DNA of 64,000 nt from Flavobacterium ardleyense (GCF_033547075.1 NZ_CP137891.1:1674001-1738000); one strand, 5' to 3'; counted from the first letter of the stretch, positions 48,508 through 57,775 are shown. The notes: a model not told the origin generated them from the letters alone. A program made the numbers and translations.

Positions 48508-51495
48508 ATGCAGAATAGAGGACTCGTTAAATTTTTCGCAATAATATTTGCGCTGGTAAGTATTTACCAACTTTCTTTCACCTTTGTCGCTCAAAAAATT
48601 CAGGATGACGCAAAGGAATTTGCTGCAGGCGACTCGCAAAGGCAAATTAGATATTTAGATTCTATTGGAAAAGAAAAAGTCTATAATCTAGGTTTTACTG
48701 ATTTTACTTATGATGAAGTAAAAGGAAAACAGATCAATAAAGGACTTGACCTTGAAGGAGGAATCAACGTAATTCTTGAAATTTCTGTAAAAGATATTTT
48801 GAAAGGATTGGCCAATAACTCAAAAGATCCAATCTTTAATAAGGCGCTTGTTGATGCATCAGCAAATAGAGAAGGAAATCAAGATTATATTGATGCATTC
48901 TTTATTGCTTTTGAAAAAGAAGCGGAAGGAAAAACCAAATTAGCATCTCCAGAAATTTTTGCAAATAAAATAATGGGTGACGATATGACTTTCAAAATGA
49001 CTAATGACGAAGCTAAGAAAGTGCTTCGTAGAAAAGTTGATGAGTCTATTGGAAGTGCATTTCAGGTATTAAACAAACGTATTGACAAATTTGGTGTAGT
49101 ACAACCTAATATTCAAAGACTTGGTCAATCAGGTCGTATCTTGGTTGAATTGCCAGGAGCACAAGAAATTGATCGTGTTAAGAAATTACTACAAAGTACA
49201 GCACAATTAGAATTTTGGGAAACTTACAAAATTGACGAATTAGGTGAATTCCTAATGGCGGCAAACGAAACTCTAAAAGCTACAGAAGGTAAAGACATTC
49301 AAGTAACCGAAGCAAAACCGGCTACCGGAATTGACTCACTACTTACCGATACAAAAAGTGATTCAACTGCATTAGCAAAAGGAAACAATCCACTTATCGA
49401 TACATTTGTTGCTCAAGGAGGCGGACCAGTTTTGGCTGTGGTTTCTACAAGAGATACAGCAAAAATCAATGGATACCTAAAGAGAGCAGACATTCAGAGA
49501 TTACTACCAGCAGACAAGCGTTTTGCCAAATTTGTTTGGGGTATTCCAACTGCAATCAAAACTGATAAAGGCGCTACTATCGAATCGGTCGAATTGTATG
49601 CACTTAAAGGAAATAGAGACAATCAAGCTGCGATGAGCGGTGGAGTTGTTACAGATGCAAAAGATTCTTTTGACCAATTAGGAAAACCATCGGTTACAAT
49701 GCAGATGAGTGGTGTAGGAGCTAGAGAGTGGGAAGAACTTACTGGAAATGCTTTTACTACAAAAGGAAATATAGCAATCGTTCTTGATGATGTAGTTTAT
49801 TCTGCACCAGGAGTTTCTAGCGGACCAATTGCCGGTGGAAGATCAGAAATTTCAGGAATGTTTGACGTTGCACAAACAAAAGATTTAGCAAACGTTCTAC
49901 GTGCGGGTAAATTACCGGCAGCTGCAGAAATCGTTCAATCAGAAATTGTAGGACCATCATTAGGTCAAGAAGCTATTGATAACGGAACAAACTCTGCAAT
50001 CGTAGGTTTATTATTAGTATCTCTTTGGATGATGCTTTATTATGGTAAAGCAGGTTGGTATGCAAATATCGCTTTGGCAGTTAACTTATTATTCCTTTTC
50101 GGAATTCTTGCAAGCTTAGGTGCTGTACTTACATTGCCTGGTATTGCTGGTATCGTACTTACAATGGGAACTGCGGTAGATGCAAATATCATTATCTACG
50201 AGCGATCTAAAGAAGAATTAAGACTAGGAACACCACTAGATTTAGCAGTAAAAAAATCTTTTAGCTGGGAAGGCGCAATGTCATCAATTACCGATGCCAA
50301 CGTAACCCACATCTTAACAGGAGCGGTACTTTTAATTTTTGGTACAGGACCAATCAAAGGATTTGCAACTACTTTATTAATTGGTATTGCTACCTCTTTA
50401 TTTACGTCAATTTTCATCACAAGAATTTTATTGGAGTGGAGTATTTCACGTAGAAACAACCTAACATTCGTAACTGGATTTTCTAAAAATTTCTTTACCA
50501 AATTCAATTTTGATTTCTTAGGAAAAAAGAAAATTGCCTACGGTATGTCAATCGCAATCTTAATTATTTGTATTGCATCACTTGCTACAAACGGACTTAA
50601 CTATGGTACTGATTTCGTAGGTGGAAGAACATTCCAAATTCGTTTTGAAAAACCAGTTTCTGCCGAAGATGTTAAAGGCGACCTTGCACAAGTATTTGAC
50701 GGTAGTGCCGAAGCAAAAGTATATGGATCGGACAATCAACTGAAAATTACTACCAAGTATAAAGTTGACGAAACAGGTTCAGAAGCAGATTTAGAAGTAA
50801 ACAAATTGCTTTTTGATAATTTGAAAAAGCACTATGGTCCAGATATGACCTATGATAAATTTATCAATGCCTACGACGGTAAAAACCTAGGATTGCTTTC
50901 TGCATCTAAAGTAGGACCTTCTGTAGCAGATGATATCAAGACAAACTCAATTTGGGCAGTATTAGGAGCAATGGCGCTAGTATTTATCTACCTGATGATA
51001 AGTTATAGAAGATGGCAGTATTCTCTTGGAGCAGTAGCTGCAGTAGCGCATGACGTTATCTTCGTTCTAGGTATCTACTCACTATTATGGAAATACCTTC
51101 CTTTTGGGATGGAGATAGATCAGCACTTTATTGCTGCGATTTTGACTGTAATTGGATACTCGCTAAATGATACTGTAATTGTATTTGACAGGGTTCGTGA
51201 GTACCTTGCCGGAAAAGAGAAAGGTAACTTTAATCAAATTGTAAACAAATCGATTAACTCAACCATGTCCAGAACGGTAAATACATCTCTTACCATGATT
51301 ATGGTTTTACTAATCATGTTCATCTTCGGAGGAGAGTCAATTAGAGGATTTATCTTTGCAATGCTTATCGGTATTGTAGTAGGAACCTACTCATCACTTT
51401 TCATTGCAACGCCAATTTTGGTGGATACGATTCCACAAGCAGAGCACGATGCAATCGAAGCTAGACATAATAAACCAGAAGAAGTAGTTGCATAA
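48508..51495 (+). CDS. secDF: Fused protein translocase subunit SecDF
   Basis: The 995-residue protein joins SecD (first ~645 residues) and SecF. The SecD part has one N-terminal helix, a large periplasmic P1 region with GLDLEGGINVILE (the D1 motif), and a five-helix block with TMGTAVDANIIIYERSKEEL (D4). The SecF part starts with another N-terminal helix (IAYGMSIAILIICIASL), then GTDFVGG and the helix block with GYSLNDTVIVFDRVRE. It uses the proton gradient to help export in the inner membrane. Monocistronic with own promoter and terminator. Confidence 0.96.
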   Translation: MQNRGLVKFFAIIFALVSIYQLSFTFVAQKIQDDAKEFAAGDSQRQIRYLDSIGKEKVYNLGFTDFTYDEVKGKQINKGLDLEGGINVILEISVKDILKGLANNSKDPIFNKALVDASANREGNQDYIDAFFIAFEKEAEGKTKLASPEIFANKIMGDDMTFKMTNDEAKKVLRRKVDESIGSAFQVLNKRIDKFGVVQPNIQRLGQSGRILVELPGAQEIDRVKKLLQSTAQLEFWETYKIDELGEFLMAANETLKATEGKDIQVTEAKPATGIDSLLTDTKSDSTALAKGNNPLIDTFVAQGGGPVLAVVSTRDTAKINGYLKRADIQRLLPADKRFAKFVWGIPTAIKTDKGATIESVELYALKGNRDNQAAMSGGVVTDAKDSFDQLGKPSVTMQMSGVGAREWEELTGNAFTTKGNIAIVLDDVVYSAPGVSSGPIAGGRSEISGMFDVAQTKDLANVLRAGKLPAAAEIVQSEIVGPSLGQEAIDNGTNSAIVGLLLVSLWMMLYYGKAGWYANIALAVNLLFLFGILASLGAVLTLPGIAGIVLTMGTAVDANIIIYERSKEELRLGTPLDLAVKKSFSWEGAMSSITDANVTHILTGAVLLIFGTGPIKGFATTLLIGIATSLFTSIFITRILLEWSISRRNNLTFVTGFSKNFFTKFNFDFLGKKKIAYGMSIAILIICIASLATNGLNYGTDFVGGRTFQIRFEKPVSAEDVKGDLAQVFDGSAEAKVYGSDNQLKITTKYKVDETGSEADLEVNKLLFDNLKKHYGPDMTYDKFINAYDGKNLGLLSASKVGPSVADDIKTNSIWAVLGAMALVFIYLMISYRRWQYSLGAVAAVAHDVIFVLGIYSLLWKYLPFGMEIDQHFIAAILTVIGYSLNDTVIVFDRVREYLAGKEKGNFNQIVNKSINSTMSRTVNTSLTMIMVLLIMFIFGGESIRGFIFAMLIGIVVGTYSSLFIATPILVDTIPQAEHDAIEARHNKPEEVVA

Positions 51496-51515
51496 ATTTG
51501 TAACCCTTATATACC

Positions 51516-51543
51516 AAAAAACCCGGCTTAGGTCGGGTTTTTT
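51516..51543 (+). terminator. Intrinsic terminator after secDF
   Basis: AAAAAACCCGGC pairs with GTCGGGTTTTTT around TTAG (one G-U pair), giving an A-tract/T-tract flanked GC stem 20 bases past the secDF stop. Confidence 0.92.
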
Positions 51544-51693
51544 GCGTTTAAAAATATTCAAAATAATCTAGGCAATCCTTTTTTGGCTTTCGCCGAATTT
51601 ATGCTGCACGAGTAATTTTTGGATTTGGTGCCAAATTGAAGTACCGCGGTTTAGCAGATGCAGCCGCTGGGCTGAAGTCGTAAATGGTAATTT

Positions 51694-51959
51694 GTATGTT
51701 GTATATTGTATATTGTATATTGTATATTGTATATTGTATAATGTAGATTGTATACTGTATATTGTATAATGTATATTGTATAACGTATATTGTAAAATGT
51801 ATGTTGTTTAATGTAGATTGTATATCGTATATCCAACTTCGTAAATCGTAACTCTAAATTCGTAAATCCAACTTCGTAAATCCAACTTCGTAAATCCAAC
51901 TTCGTAATTCGTAATTCGTAAATCCAACTTCGTAAATCGTCTATCGCAAATCGTATATC
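51694..51959. repeat. 38-unit heptamer array
   Basis: All 266 bases divide into 38 heptamers without a single slip. The left part is mainly GTATATT with variants (GTATAAT, GTAGATT, GTATACT, GTTTAAT). From about 51820 the words shift to GTATATC, GTAAATC, GTAATTC and CAACTTC. The units GTAAATC-CAACTTC alternate as a 14-bp higher-order repeat at 51862-51903. GGCTTTCGCC lies close to both ends (51585-51594 and 51965-51974). It has long ORFs on the minus strand only because a 7-bp repeat without stops yields 7-residue peptide repeats. Confidence 0.9.
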
Positions 51960-52188
51960 CTTCTGGCTTTCGCCGAAAGACTTCAAGGCACTTCAACAGT
52001 TGTTTAACGCGAAGCAGATTGTATTTCAGTTCACTTCTAGCAAGAAGGGGATTTGTCCTTGGTTGAAGGTGGAGTGGTGGGGGAGAAGGCGAGGTTTTTA
52101 CGCTGAGCCCAACTACAAAGCTTGTAAAGAGATCGTTGTTTAATAAGTGTAGGAATATTGTTCTTGAAAGAATCAAACCTAGCTATTA

Positions 52189-52225
<37 letters not shown>

Positions 52226-52245
52226 CGCTGAAATTCGGAAATTGC

Positions 52246-52447
52246 CTAATTTGTGTGTAAGCAATCTCCAGAGTGGTTGGTCGGAAATCCCGGCATACCA
52301 CTTTATGATCTAATTCAGCTCCTTTAAAAACATTCTTAATGTGCTAATACTAGTAGATTTAGATTTTTGAAATAGTTCGCAAATTTGAGCTTGGGTTAGC
52401 CAAACGGTTTCTTCCTGCAATTGTGCATAAATAACTTTCTTAAACCT
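52246..52447 (-). pseudogene. RhuM-family protein fragment, frameshifted
   Basis: On the minus strand bases 52447-52310 encode ...VIYAQLQEETVWLTQAQIC and then ELFQKSKSTSISTLRMFLKELN-stop. EETVWLTQAQ-x-x-ELFQ is the signature of the RhuM family N-terminal region. Just before the stop a shift of frame continues with ELDHKVVCRDFRPTT, which matches the following ELDENSVCRDF-like part of RhuM. So a single gene has been broken by a frameshift and lost its ends. RhuM genes often lie beside type I restriction genes. There is no start codon or complete frame left. Confidence 0.7.
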
Positions 52448-52455
52448 TACTTCTC

Positions 52456-52821
52456 TCAATCACAATTGCAAGTATAATCTATAATATAGGCATGAAATCG
52501 TGAACCATAGGAATCCGTTTCTCCGTAACCGCCATTTTTAAAGCTGCTCCAGTTTCTGGAAGGAATACCACAAAATATGTATGTATTTGTAGAATAACTG
52601 TACTTGTTTTTTTTAATTTTTGCTATGACATAGTATTTACCATCATACGTGTAGGCGGTAACTTCATTCAACCATTCTGAATCCAAGGTGAAGCTGCTAA
52701 CCTTCGAAACATACGAACCTTCCGTTTTTATAAATTCAAGCAAATCATCACAAGATACGGATTGAGAGTAGCTGTTAACACTAAAAGTAAATAGCAGCAT
52801 TAATAGTAATTTTGCTTTCAT
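52456..52821 (-). CDS. Small secreted protein of unknown function, downstream of hsdR
   Basis: The 121-residue ORF has a good signal peptide (MKAKLLLMLLFTFSVNSYSQ) and a mature part of about 100 residues rich in Tyr, Ser and Lys (YTYDGKYYVIAKIKKNKYSYSTNTYIFCGIP). Four Cys are present (SCDDLL, IFCGIP and the C-terminal CNCD), suggesting disulfides. It starts 6 bases after the hsdR stop, so it is likely the last gene of the restriction operon, which is unusual for an exported protein. I recognise no family. Confidence 0.6.
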   Translation of the reverse strand: MKAKLLLMLLFTFSVNSYSQSVSCDDLLEFIKTEGSYVSKVSSFTLDSEWLNEVTAYTYDGKYYVIAKIKKNKYSYSTNTYIFCGIPSRNWSSFKNGGYGETDSYGSRFHAYIIDYTCNCD

Positions 52822-52827
52822 AATAAG

Positions 52828-55800
52828 TTAATTATTGTTTTTCTTAAAGTTTTCTGCCTGCTCAAAGATCTCCACATAAACCTCATCTTTATCAACCGGA
52901 GGATATCCGAACTCATCCAACATTAAAATCAAACCGACTTTCAAGGCAGCTTTAATATCTTCTCTTTTATTCCAATCTGGGAATTTAGCTTTAGATTCAA
53001 CAAGATCTTTGACTGCTTTCGCTAATTCAATCAATTTATCTTCTGGATAATTAAAATCATATTTTACACAAAGCATTTTCAAAATATCGTAAAACGCTTT
53101 CTCTTCAAAGTCAATACCTAACGAATCTCCAGCCGAAAATTCTTTATGAACCTCCCAAATCATTTCCGTTAATTGGTCAGCCATTTCTTCATAGACTTCA
53201 CTACGTAAAATATCGTTTTCACTTCTTTCATTATAACGTTCCACTAACGATTGCATCTTTTTACTAAAGTCAACACCTTTTACTTTGTTTACTTTTTTAA
53301 TTTCCTGAATCGCTTTTGCCAACAACTGTTGCAGTAACTTTATCTTGGTATTCGGTAATTTAATTTTATTAATCTTAGCCAAGTAATCTTCGTCAAACAA
53401 ATCTTGCTCACTTTCGGTGTCGTGACCTAACTTAAATATTTCTTCAACACCATCACTCTGCAAGGCATTTTTAATCATTTCGCGTACTTTGGCATTCATT
53501 TGTGCGGTGTCGGGTGCATTGCCTTTGGTCAGTTTGAAAACTATTGACCGAACTGCTAAATAAAAGTGCGTATAATCACGTTCTGTTTGATTGAGTTCTT
53601 CGCTTCCTACACAGATATCATAGGCGGCTTTCAAACGTTTTACCAATCCCATAAAACGAGTTTCAAACTCTTTGGTTTGTTGAACAAATTCTGCCGCTTC
53701 ATTAAGATTTTGTAGTTGCTCTAAAGTAGAGCCATGAAAGTAGTTTCTACTATCGTATTTGTGCAACAACTTAGCAAGTAAGTCTAAATGATTGCGGACA
53801 ATACGAACCGACTCAGCCACATCTTCAAAATTATCTTTATCACCTGTGCCGTATTTTGCCAGAGCCAAATTCATTTGTTTCTTAATCCCAATATAATCTA
53901 CGACCAAACCTTTGTTTTTGTTGGCATAGTTTCGGTTGACACGAGAAATAGTCTGAATCAAATTATGTTGCTGCAAAGGCTTGTCAATATAAATGCTGTC
54001 TAAGAAAGGCACATCAAAACCAGTCAACCACATATCGACAACAATAGCAATCTTAAAGTTCGATTTTTCTTGTTTAAATTGTTCGTCTAATTTCTTACGA
54101 TCGTCTTTCGTTCCCAACAAATCATACATTTCCTTTGGATCATCTTTGCCACGCGTCATAATCATTTTGATGCGCTCTATTTTCTTAAGCTCTTTCTTTT
54201 CTTTTTCATTGAGAATAGCTCCTTTTTCGGCTCTTCTTTTTTCATTCCATTCAGGACGTAAAGCAATAATGTTTTGAAATAGGGCATAGGCAATCTCTCT
54301 ACTGCTGCAAACAAAAAGGGCTTTTCCTTTCACGGTAGCTCCTTCATCAATGCGTGTTTCGTAATGCATTACAAAATCTTCCGCTATGGCTTTTAGACGT
54401 TGCGGGTCGCCCAAAATAACGTTCATACTTGTCGTTTCTTCCTTGCTTTTTTCTATCTGATAATCGTTGGCTCCTTCTTCGGCAACCATATCATAGTATT
54501 GCTCTATTTTTTGTAACTCAGTATTTTGCAAAACTACTTTAGCAGCTCTTCCTTCATAGGCAATACGAACCGTAATTTCATCTTTAACCGATTCCGTCAT
54601 TGTATACGCATCTACCACTTTTCCAAAAACATCTAAAGTAGCATCTATCGGAGTTCCTGTAAACCCAACGTAAGTTGCATTGGGTAATGAATCATGCAAA
54701 TACTTAGCAAATCCATACGATTTACTAACACCTTCTGCGGTGACTTTTACCTTTTGGTCTAAATTGGTCTGACTTCTATGAGCTTCATCCGAAATACAAA
54801 TAATATTCGTTCGATCAGAAAGAAGTAAAGTATCTTCAGTAAACTTATGAATGGTCGTTAAAAACACACCACCACTTTGTCTGCCTTGTAAAAGTTCCCG
54901 TAATTGACTACGGCTTTCAACGGTCATAATATTATTATCACCAATATACTTTTTAGCATTGGTAAATTGTTTAGATAATTGGTCGTCTAAATCGGTGCGG
55001 TCGGTGATTAATATGATGGTTGGACTTTCAAAATACTCGCTTTTCATTAACAATCTTGTTAAGTAAAGCATCGTGAAACTCTTGCCGCAGCCAGTAGCTC
55101 CAAAGTAAGTACCACCTTTTCCGTCGCCTAATGGTTTTTGAGCGATTTTAATGTTGTCAAACAAAGCTCTTGCCGCATAATATTGTGGATAACGACAAAC
55201 TATCTTTTCGTTCTTTTTCGAACTATCAGGAATATAAATAAAGTTACACAAGATGTCTTTCAATCGCTCTTTATGAAACATCCCTTGTACCAAAGTGTAC
55301 ATACTATTAATGCCATCAACATCTTTGGCTAATCCTGCTACTCGTCGCCAAGCATAGAAAAACTCATACGGTGCAAACAGCGAACCTGCTTTATTATTGA
55401 TACCATCGCTAATCACTGTAATAGCGTTATACTTTAGCAATTCTGGAATATCTCTAGTATAACGCGTAGTAATTTGTACAAAAGCATCATGCAAAGTAGC
55501 ATCTTCTCTAATAGCGCTTTTAAATTCAAAAACTACCAAAGGCAAGCCGTTTATGTAAATAATACCATCAGGAATTCTTTTCTCAGTGCCAATGATTTCC
55601 ATTTGGGTAACAAACCGATAGGTATTGTTGTCTTTGGCACCATAATCCAACAAATACACCCAAATATCTTTCCTAGTTCTATCTTCTCTTTTTAAAGCAA
55701 AACCATCCGAAACCCATTTTAAAAATGTTTTATTGCTTTCATACAAATCTGTAGCTGACAACGTTTGCAGTTGCATTATAATAGACTGCACTTCGTTTGC

Positions 55801-55968
55801 TGTGATGCCTTCGTGGTCATATCGTGCAAACAAAGACGCTTTTAAATCTTCCACCAACAACACTTCTTCTGGTGTACGTATTAACGCAGCACCAAAAGCA
55901 TGAGGATAGCCTTCATTAGCTAATAGCTCTGTAAACGCGGTTTCTAGTTTGGCTTCGGTGAATTTCAT
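52828..55968 (-). CDS. hsdR: Type I restriction enzyme R subunit
   Basis: At 1046 residues it is full length. The N-terminal nuclease has D134 and E148-x-K150 (PDGIIYINGLPLVVFEFK). The translocase has Walker A GATGCGKS (290-297), DEAH (394-397) and helicase motifs III-VI (TYVGFTGTPID, QTISRVNRNY). The C-terminal helical part binds the methylase core. It moves along DNA with ATP and cleaves at a distance from unmethylated sites bound by HsdMS. It starts MKFTEAKLETAF; copies of this start lie at 56643 and 63065. It is separated from hsdS by 7 kb of other genes. Confidence 0.95.
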   Translation of the reverse strand: MKFTEAKLETAFTELLANEGYPHAFGAALIRTPEEVLLVEDLKASLFARYDHEGITANEVQSIIMQLQTLSATDLYESNKTFLKWVSDGFALKREDRTRKDIWVYLLDYGAKDNNTYRFVTQMEIIGTEKRIPDGIIYINGLPLVVFEFKSAIREDATLHDAFVQITTRYTRDIPELLKYNAITVISDGINNKAGSLFAPYEFFYAWRRVAGLAKDVDGINSMYTLVQGMFHKERLKDILCNFIYIPDSSKKNEKIVCRYPQYYAARALFDNIKIAQKPLGDGKGGTYFGATGCGKSFTMLYLTRLLMKSEYFESPTIILITDRTDLDDQLSKQFTNAKKYIGDNNIMTVESRSQLRELLQGRQSGGVFLTTIHKFTEDTLLLSDRTNIICISDEAHRSQTNLDQKVKVTAEGVSKSYGFAKYLHDSLPNATYVGFTGTPIDATLDVFGKVVDAYTMTESVKDEITVRIAYEGRAAKVVLQNTELQKIEQYYDMVAEEGANDYQIEKSKEETTSMNVILGDPQRLKAIAEDFVMHYETRIDEGATVKGKALFVCSSREIAYALFQNIIALRPEWNEKRRAEKGAILNEKEKKELKKIERIKMIMTRGKDDPKEMYDLLGTKDDRKKLDEQFKQEKSNFKIAIVVDMWLTGFDVPFLDSIYIDKPLQQHNLIQTISRVNRNYANKNKGLVVDYIGIKKQMNLALAKYGTGDKDNFEDVAESVRIVRNHLDLLAKLLHKYDSRNYFHGSTLEQLQNLNEAAEFVQQTKEFETRFMGLVKRLKAAYDICVGSEELNQTERDYTHFYLAVRSIVFKLTKGNAPDTAQMNAKVREMIKNALQSDGVEEIFKLGHDTESEQDLFDEDYLAKINKIKLPNTKIKLLQQLLAKAIQEIKKVNKVKGVDFSKKMQSLVERYNERSENDILRSEVYEEMADQLTEMIWEVHKEFSAGDSLGIDFEEKAFYDILKMLCVKYDFNYPEDKLIELAKAVKDLVESKAKFPDWNKREDIKAALKVGLILMLDEFGYPPVDKDEVYVEIFEQAENFKKNNN

Positions 55969-55970
55969 TT
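55948..55970. repeat. 23-bp direct repeat, copy 1 (hsdR start)
   Basis: Bases 55948-55970 (TTTGGCTTCGGTGAATTTCA plus TTT) are identical to 56623-56645. On the minus strand they encode the first codons of hsdR (MKFTEAK). The RAYT gene lies exactly between the two copies, which are 675 bases apart. Confidence 0.9.
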
Positions 55971-56608
55971 TATTTTAATTTATCTTGATTCCATTTTGCA
56001 GGGTTATCAATTATATAATTCGAAATCATTTCAAACGATTTTTCATTACGGATAATGTGTTCATAATAATTACGTTGCCATAATTTTTCGTCAAATCGTT
56101 TCCAATCCAATGTTTTAACACCCCGAATATATTCATTTGTTGTCATTGTTTTAAACCATCCCACCACCCGATGTAGGGGCGAACCTACGTGTTCGCCCAA
56201 AATATTCGAAACGGATTTATCCGTTTCGAATTTATCCATTTCGGATTTATCCGCATCGCAAACGAATGTTTTTGGACCATTTGTTTCGCAAACATCCGGA
56301 CAGACACACAGGTCTGCCCCTACCGCCCCTACGGAACCAACGTTTTCTATAATACAATGAAAATGATTGGGCATCACCACCATTTCGTGGCATTTGATGT
56401 CACCAAATTTTTGTTCTAATTCATAATACCATTTCACAATCATGGTTCCGGCCTCATTCAAATGCATTTTATGGTTTGCAATTTCCCCAAACAAACTCGC
56501 CCGATCCTGACAACATATCGTTATAAAATACAATCCTGCCTGCGAATAATCATATCCTTTTAATCGGATAGATCTGCGATGGTGACTATTTGGATTGTAG
56601 TTGTTCAT
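55970..56608 (-). CDS. REP-associated tyrosine transposase (RAYT, IS200/IS605-like Y1)
   Basis: The 212-residue protein starts with NSHHRRSIRLKGYDYSQAGLYFITICCQDR and has the HUH site (HFH at 82-84 in VVMPNHFHCII) and the catalytic Tyr region WQRNYYEHIIRNE (Y181/Y182). RAYTs nick and mobilise palindromic REP sequences as ssDNA. Residues 90-147 are an extra, low-complexity insert coded by palindromic DNA that itself looks like REP. The gene sits between 23-bp copies of the hsdR start, and its stop is one base from the hsdR ATG. Confidence 0.88.
   Translation of the reverse strand: MNNYNPNSHHRRSIRLKGYDYSQAGLYFITICCQDRASLFGEIANHKMHLNEAGTMIVKWYYELEQKFGDIKCHEMVVMPNHFHCIIENVGSVGAVGADLCVCPDVCETNGPKTFVCDADKSEMDKFETDKSVSNILGEHVGSPLHRVVGWFKTMTTNEYIRGVKTLDWKRFDEKLWQRNYYEHIIRNEKSFEMISNYIIDNPAKWNQDKLK
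56177..56345. repeat. REP-like palindromes inside the RAYT coding sequence
   Basis: Three hairpins lie in frame. GGGCGAAC/GTTCGCCC at 56177-56198. A perfect 13-bp palindrome ATTCGAAACGGAT/ATCCGTTTCGAAT at 56204-56231. CAGAC/GTCTG at 56301-56316, extended by GG/CC beyond a mismatch. Between them GATAAATCCG-type 15-bp units (minus strand) give the peptide repeat DKSEM-DKFET-DKSVS. Together they encode residues 90-147. Confidence 0.8.
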
Positions 56609-56622
56609 AATTTATAATATTA

Positions 56623-56645
56623 TTTGGCTTCGGTGAATTTCATTT
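56623..56645. repeat. 23-bp direct repeat, copy 2, with truncated hsdR start
   Basis: Identical to 55948-55970. On the minus strand ATG at 56643-56641 begins MKFTEAK followed by TAA, that is, the first seven codons of hsdR. The ATG follows the stop codon of the PD-(D/E)XK gene (56646-56644) without a gap, the spacing expected if hsdR once followed that gene directly. Confidence 0.85.
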
Positions 56646-57765
56646 ATAAATTATCCTTTAAAATAAAAACATTCAATTTTTTAAAAATAGACAGCAAATG
56701 ATCATCGTCTAATTTATCAATAATAAATTGCGATAAATTTGAAATCTCAAGATCTGTGGGTTGATAATGCATTATAGCAAAATGAGACCAAGTTAAATCG
56801 GTTGCTTTAAAATGTTCTGCAAAAACATGAGCTTGCTCTTCATCTGTAAATTCAATACTATTATAAATAGCTCTATCTTTTAATAAATCACCATGCATTT
56901 CAACGGCTATGTACATCTTTTTTTCTAATGTCAAAAGCTTTTCATAAACAACAGTAATCATTAAATTTTTATTACTAGGGGAAACATAATATACTAATCG
57001 CTCGTCGTTAAAACTATTTGCTCTTGGCGCATATTTATTAACACCGTTAATACGGTTACCTGCATCAACAACTTGGCTTATAATATGTTCCTTTAATTTC
57101 TTTTTAAAGGTATTTAATTGATTGATTTTTTCTTGATTTTTATAATAGAATATAATGTTTTCTTTTTCCATTATGGGATGACTTAGATTAATTATGTTTT
57201 GGCAAAAATCTTTTAAAAAGGCTAGGTATTTATCGTTGGCATTTAACATATAACTACCCAAGTTTTGCATTACCGTTGACACTAATTGCAAATGTGTAAT
57301 ATTGATAAAACGTTCGTGTTTTATGTCCGATATAGGGTGAAGAGACAATACAATACCAATCTTAGTGGTAACCTTTATTTCATTATAATATTCGTCTAGG
57401 TCGTTATTAAGTTCGTGAAGGACTTTGTTTTCTATAATAATTGCTTGTTCATTATTTTGAAGAAGCAAATCAATACGTTTCTGATTTTTAGTCCCATATT
57501 CAGTTCTTATTGTAAAGTCTAGGAACGTTTCAAAATCATCTGTATTTTTTGCTATTAAGGACGTGTTGATAATTTCCAAAAGACTTTTTATAAAAAGATC
57601 TTTCAATCTATGTGCTTCATTACCATTAAAATAGAACGCATAAATATTTGACACCACATTTTCGTAATGAGGTTGCTTTGCAATACCTAAAAATGTTTTA
57701 GGTTTTCCTCTAATTACAGGAATATCATTTTCGTTTAAGAAAGATTGTAATTCTTGTATATTCAT
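56644..57765 (-). CDS. PD-(D/E)XK nuclease-family protein
   Basis: The 373-residue protein has the nuclease core near residues 85-116: acidic E89 in RTEYG, D99 in KRIDLLL and E112-x-K114 in AIIIENKV, as in the PDDEXK_4 group. The C-terminal half is helical with a late beta segment (MYIAVEMHGD). It should be a Mg-dependent DNA (or RNA) nuclease. It is the last gene of the four-gene cassette, 10 bases after the DUF262 gene. Related nucleases occur singly near defence genes. The active site looks complete. Confidence 0.82.
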   Translation of the reverse strand: MNIQELQSFLNENDIPVIRGKPKTFLGIAKQPHYENVVSNIYAFYFNGNEAHRLKDLFIKSLLEIINTSLIAKNTDDFETFLDFTIRTEYGTKNQKRIDLLLQNNEQAIIIENKVLHELNNDLDEYYNEIKVTTKIGIVLSLHPISDIKHERFINITHLQLVSTVMQNLGSYMLNANDKYLAFLKDFCQNIINLSHPIMEKENIIFYYKNQEKINQLNTFKKKLKEHIISQVVDAGNRINGVNKYAPRANSFNDERLVYYVSPSNKNLMITVVYEKLLTLEKKMYIAVEMHGDLLKDRAIYNSIEFTDEEQAHVFAEHFKATDLTWSHFAIMHYQPTDLEISNLSQFIIDKLDDDHLLSIFKKLNVFILKDNL

Positions 57766-57775
57766 TTTACTATAA

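Noticed and set aside
51694..51959. Possible CRISPR array.
   Set aside because: Units of 7 bases without spacers; no cas genes in the window.
51651..52176. Two overlapping minus-strand frames of 111 and 122 codons with repeated peptides such as LRSWIYE and YTIYNIQ.
   Set aside because: They are a by-product of the stop-free 7-bp array; the peptide repeats every 7 residues because the DNA does every 7 bases. No start site or family resemblance.
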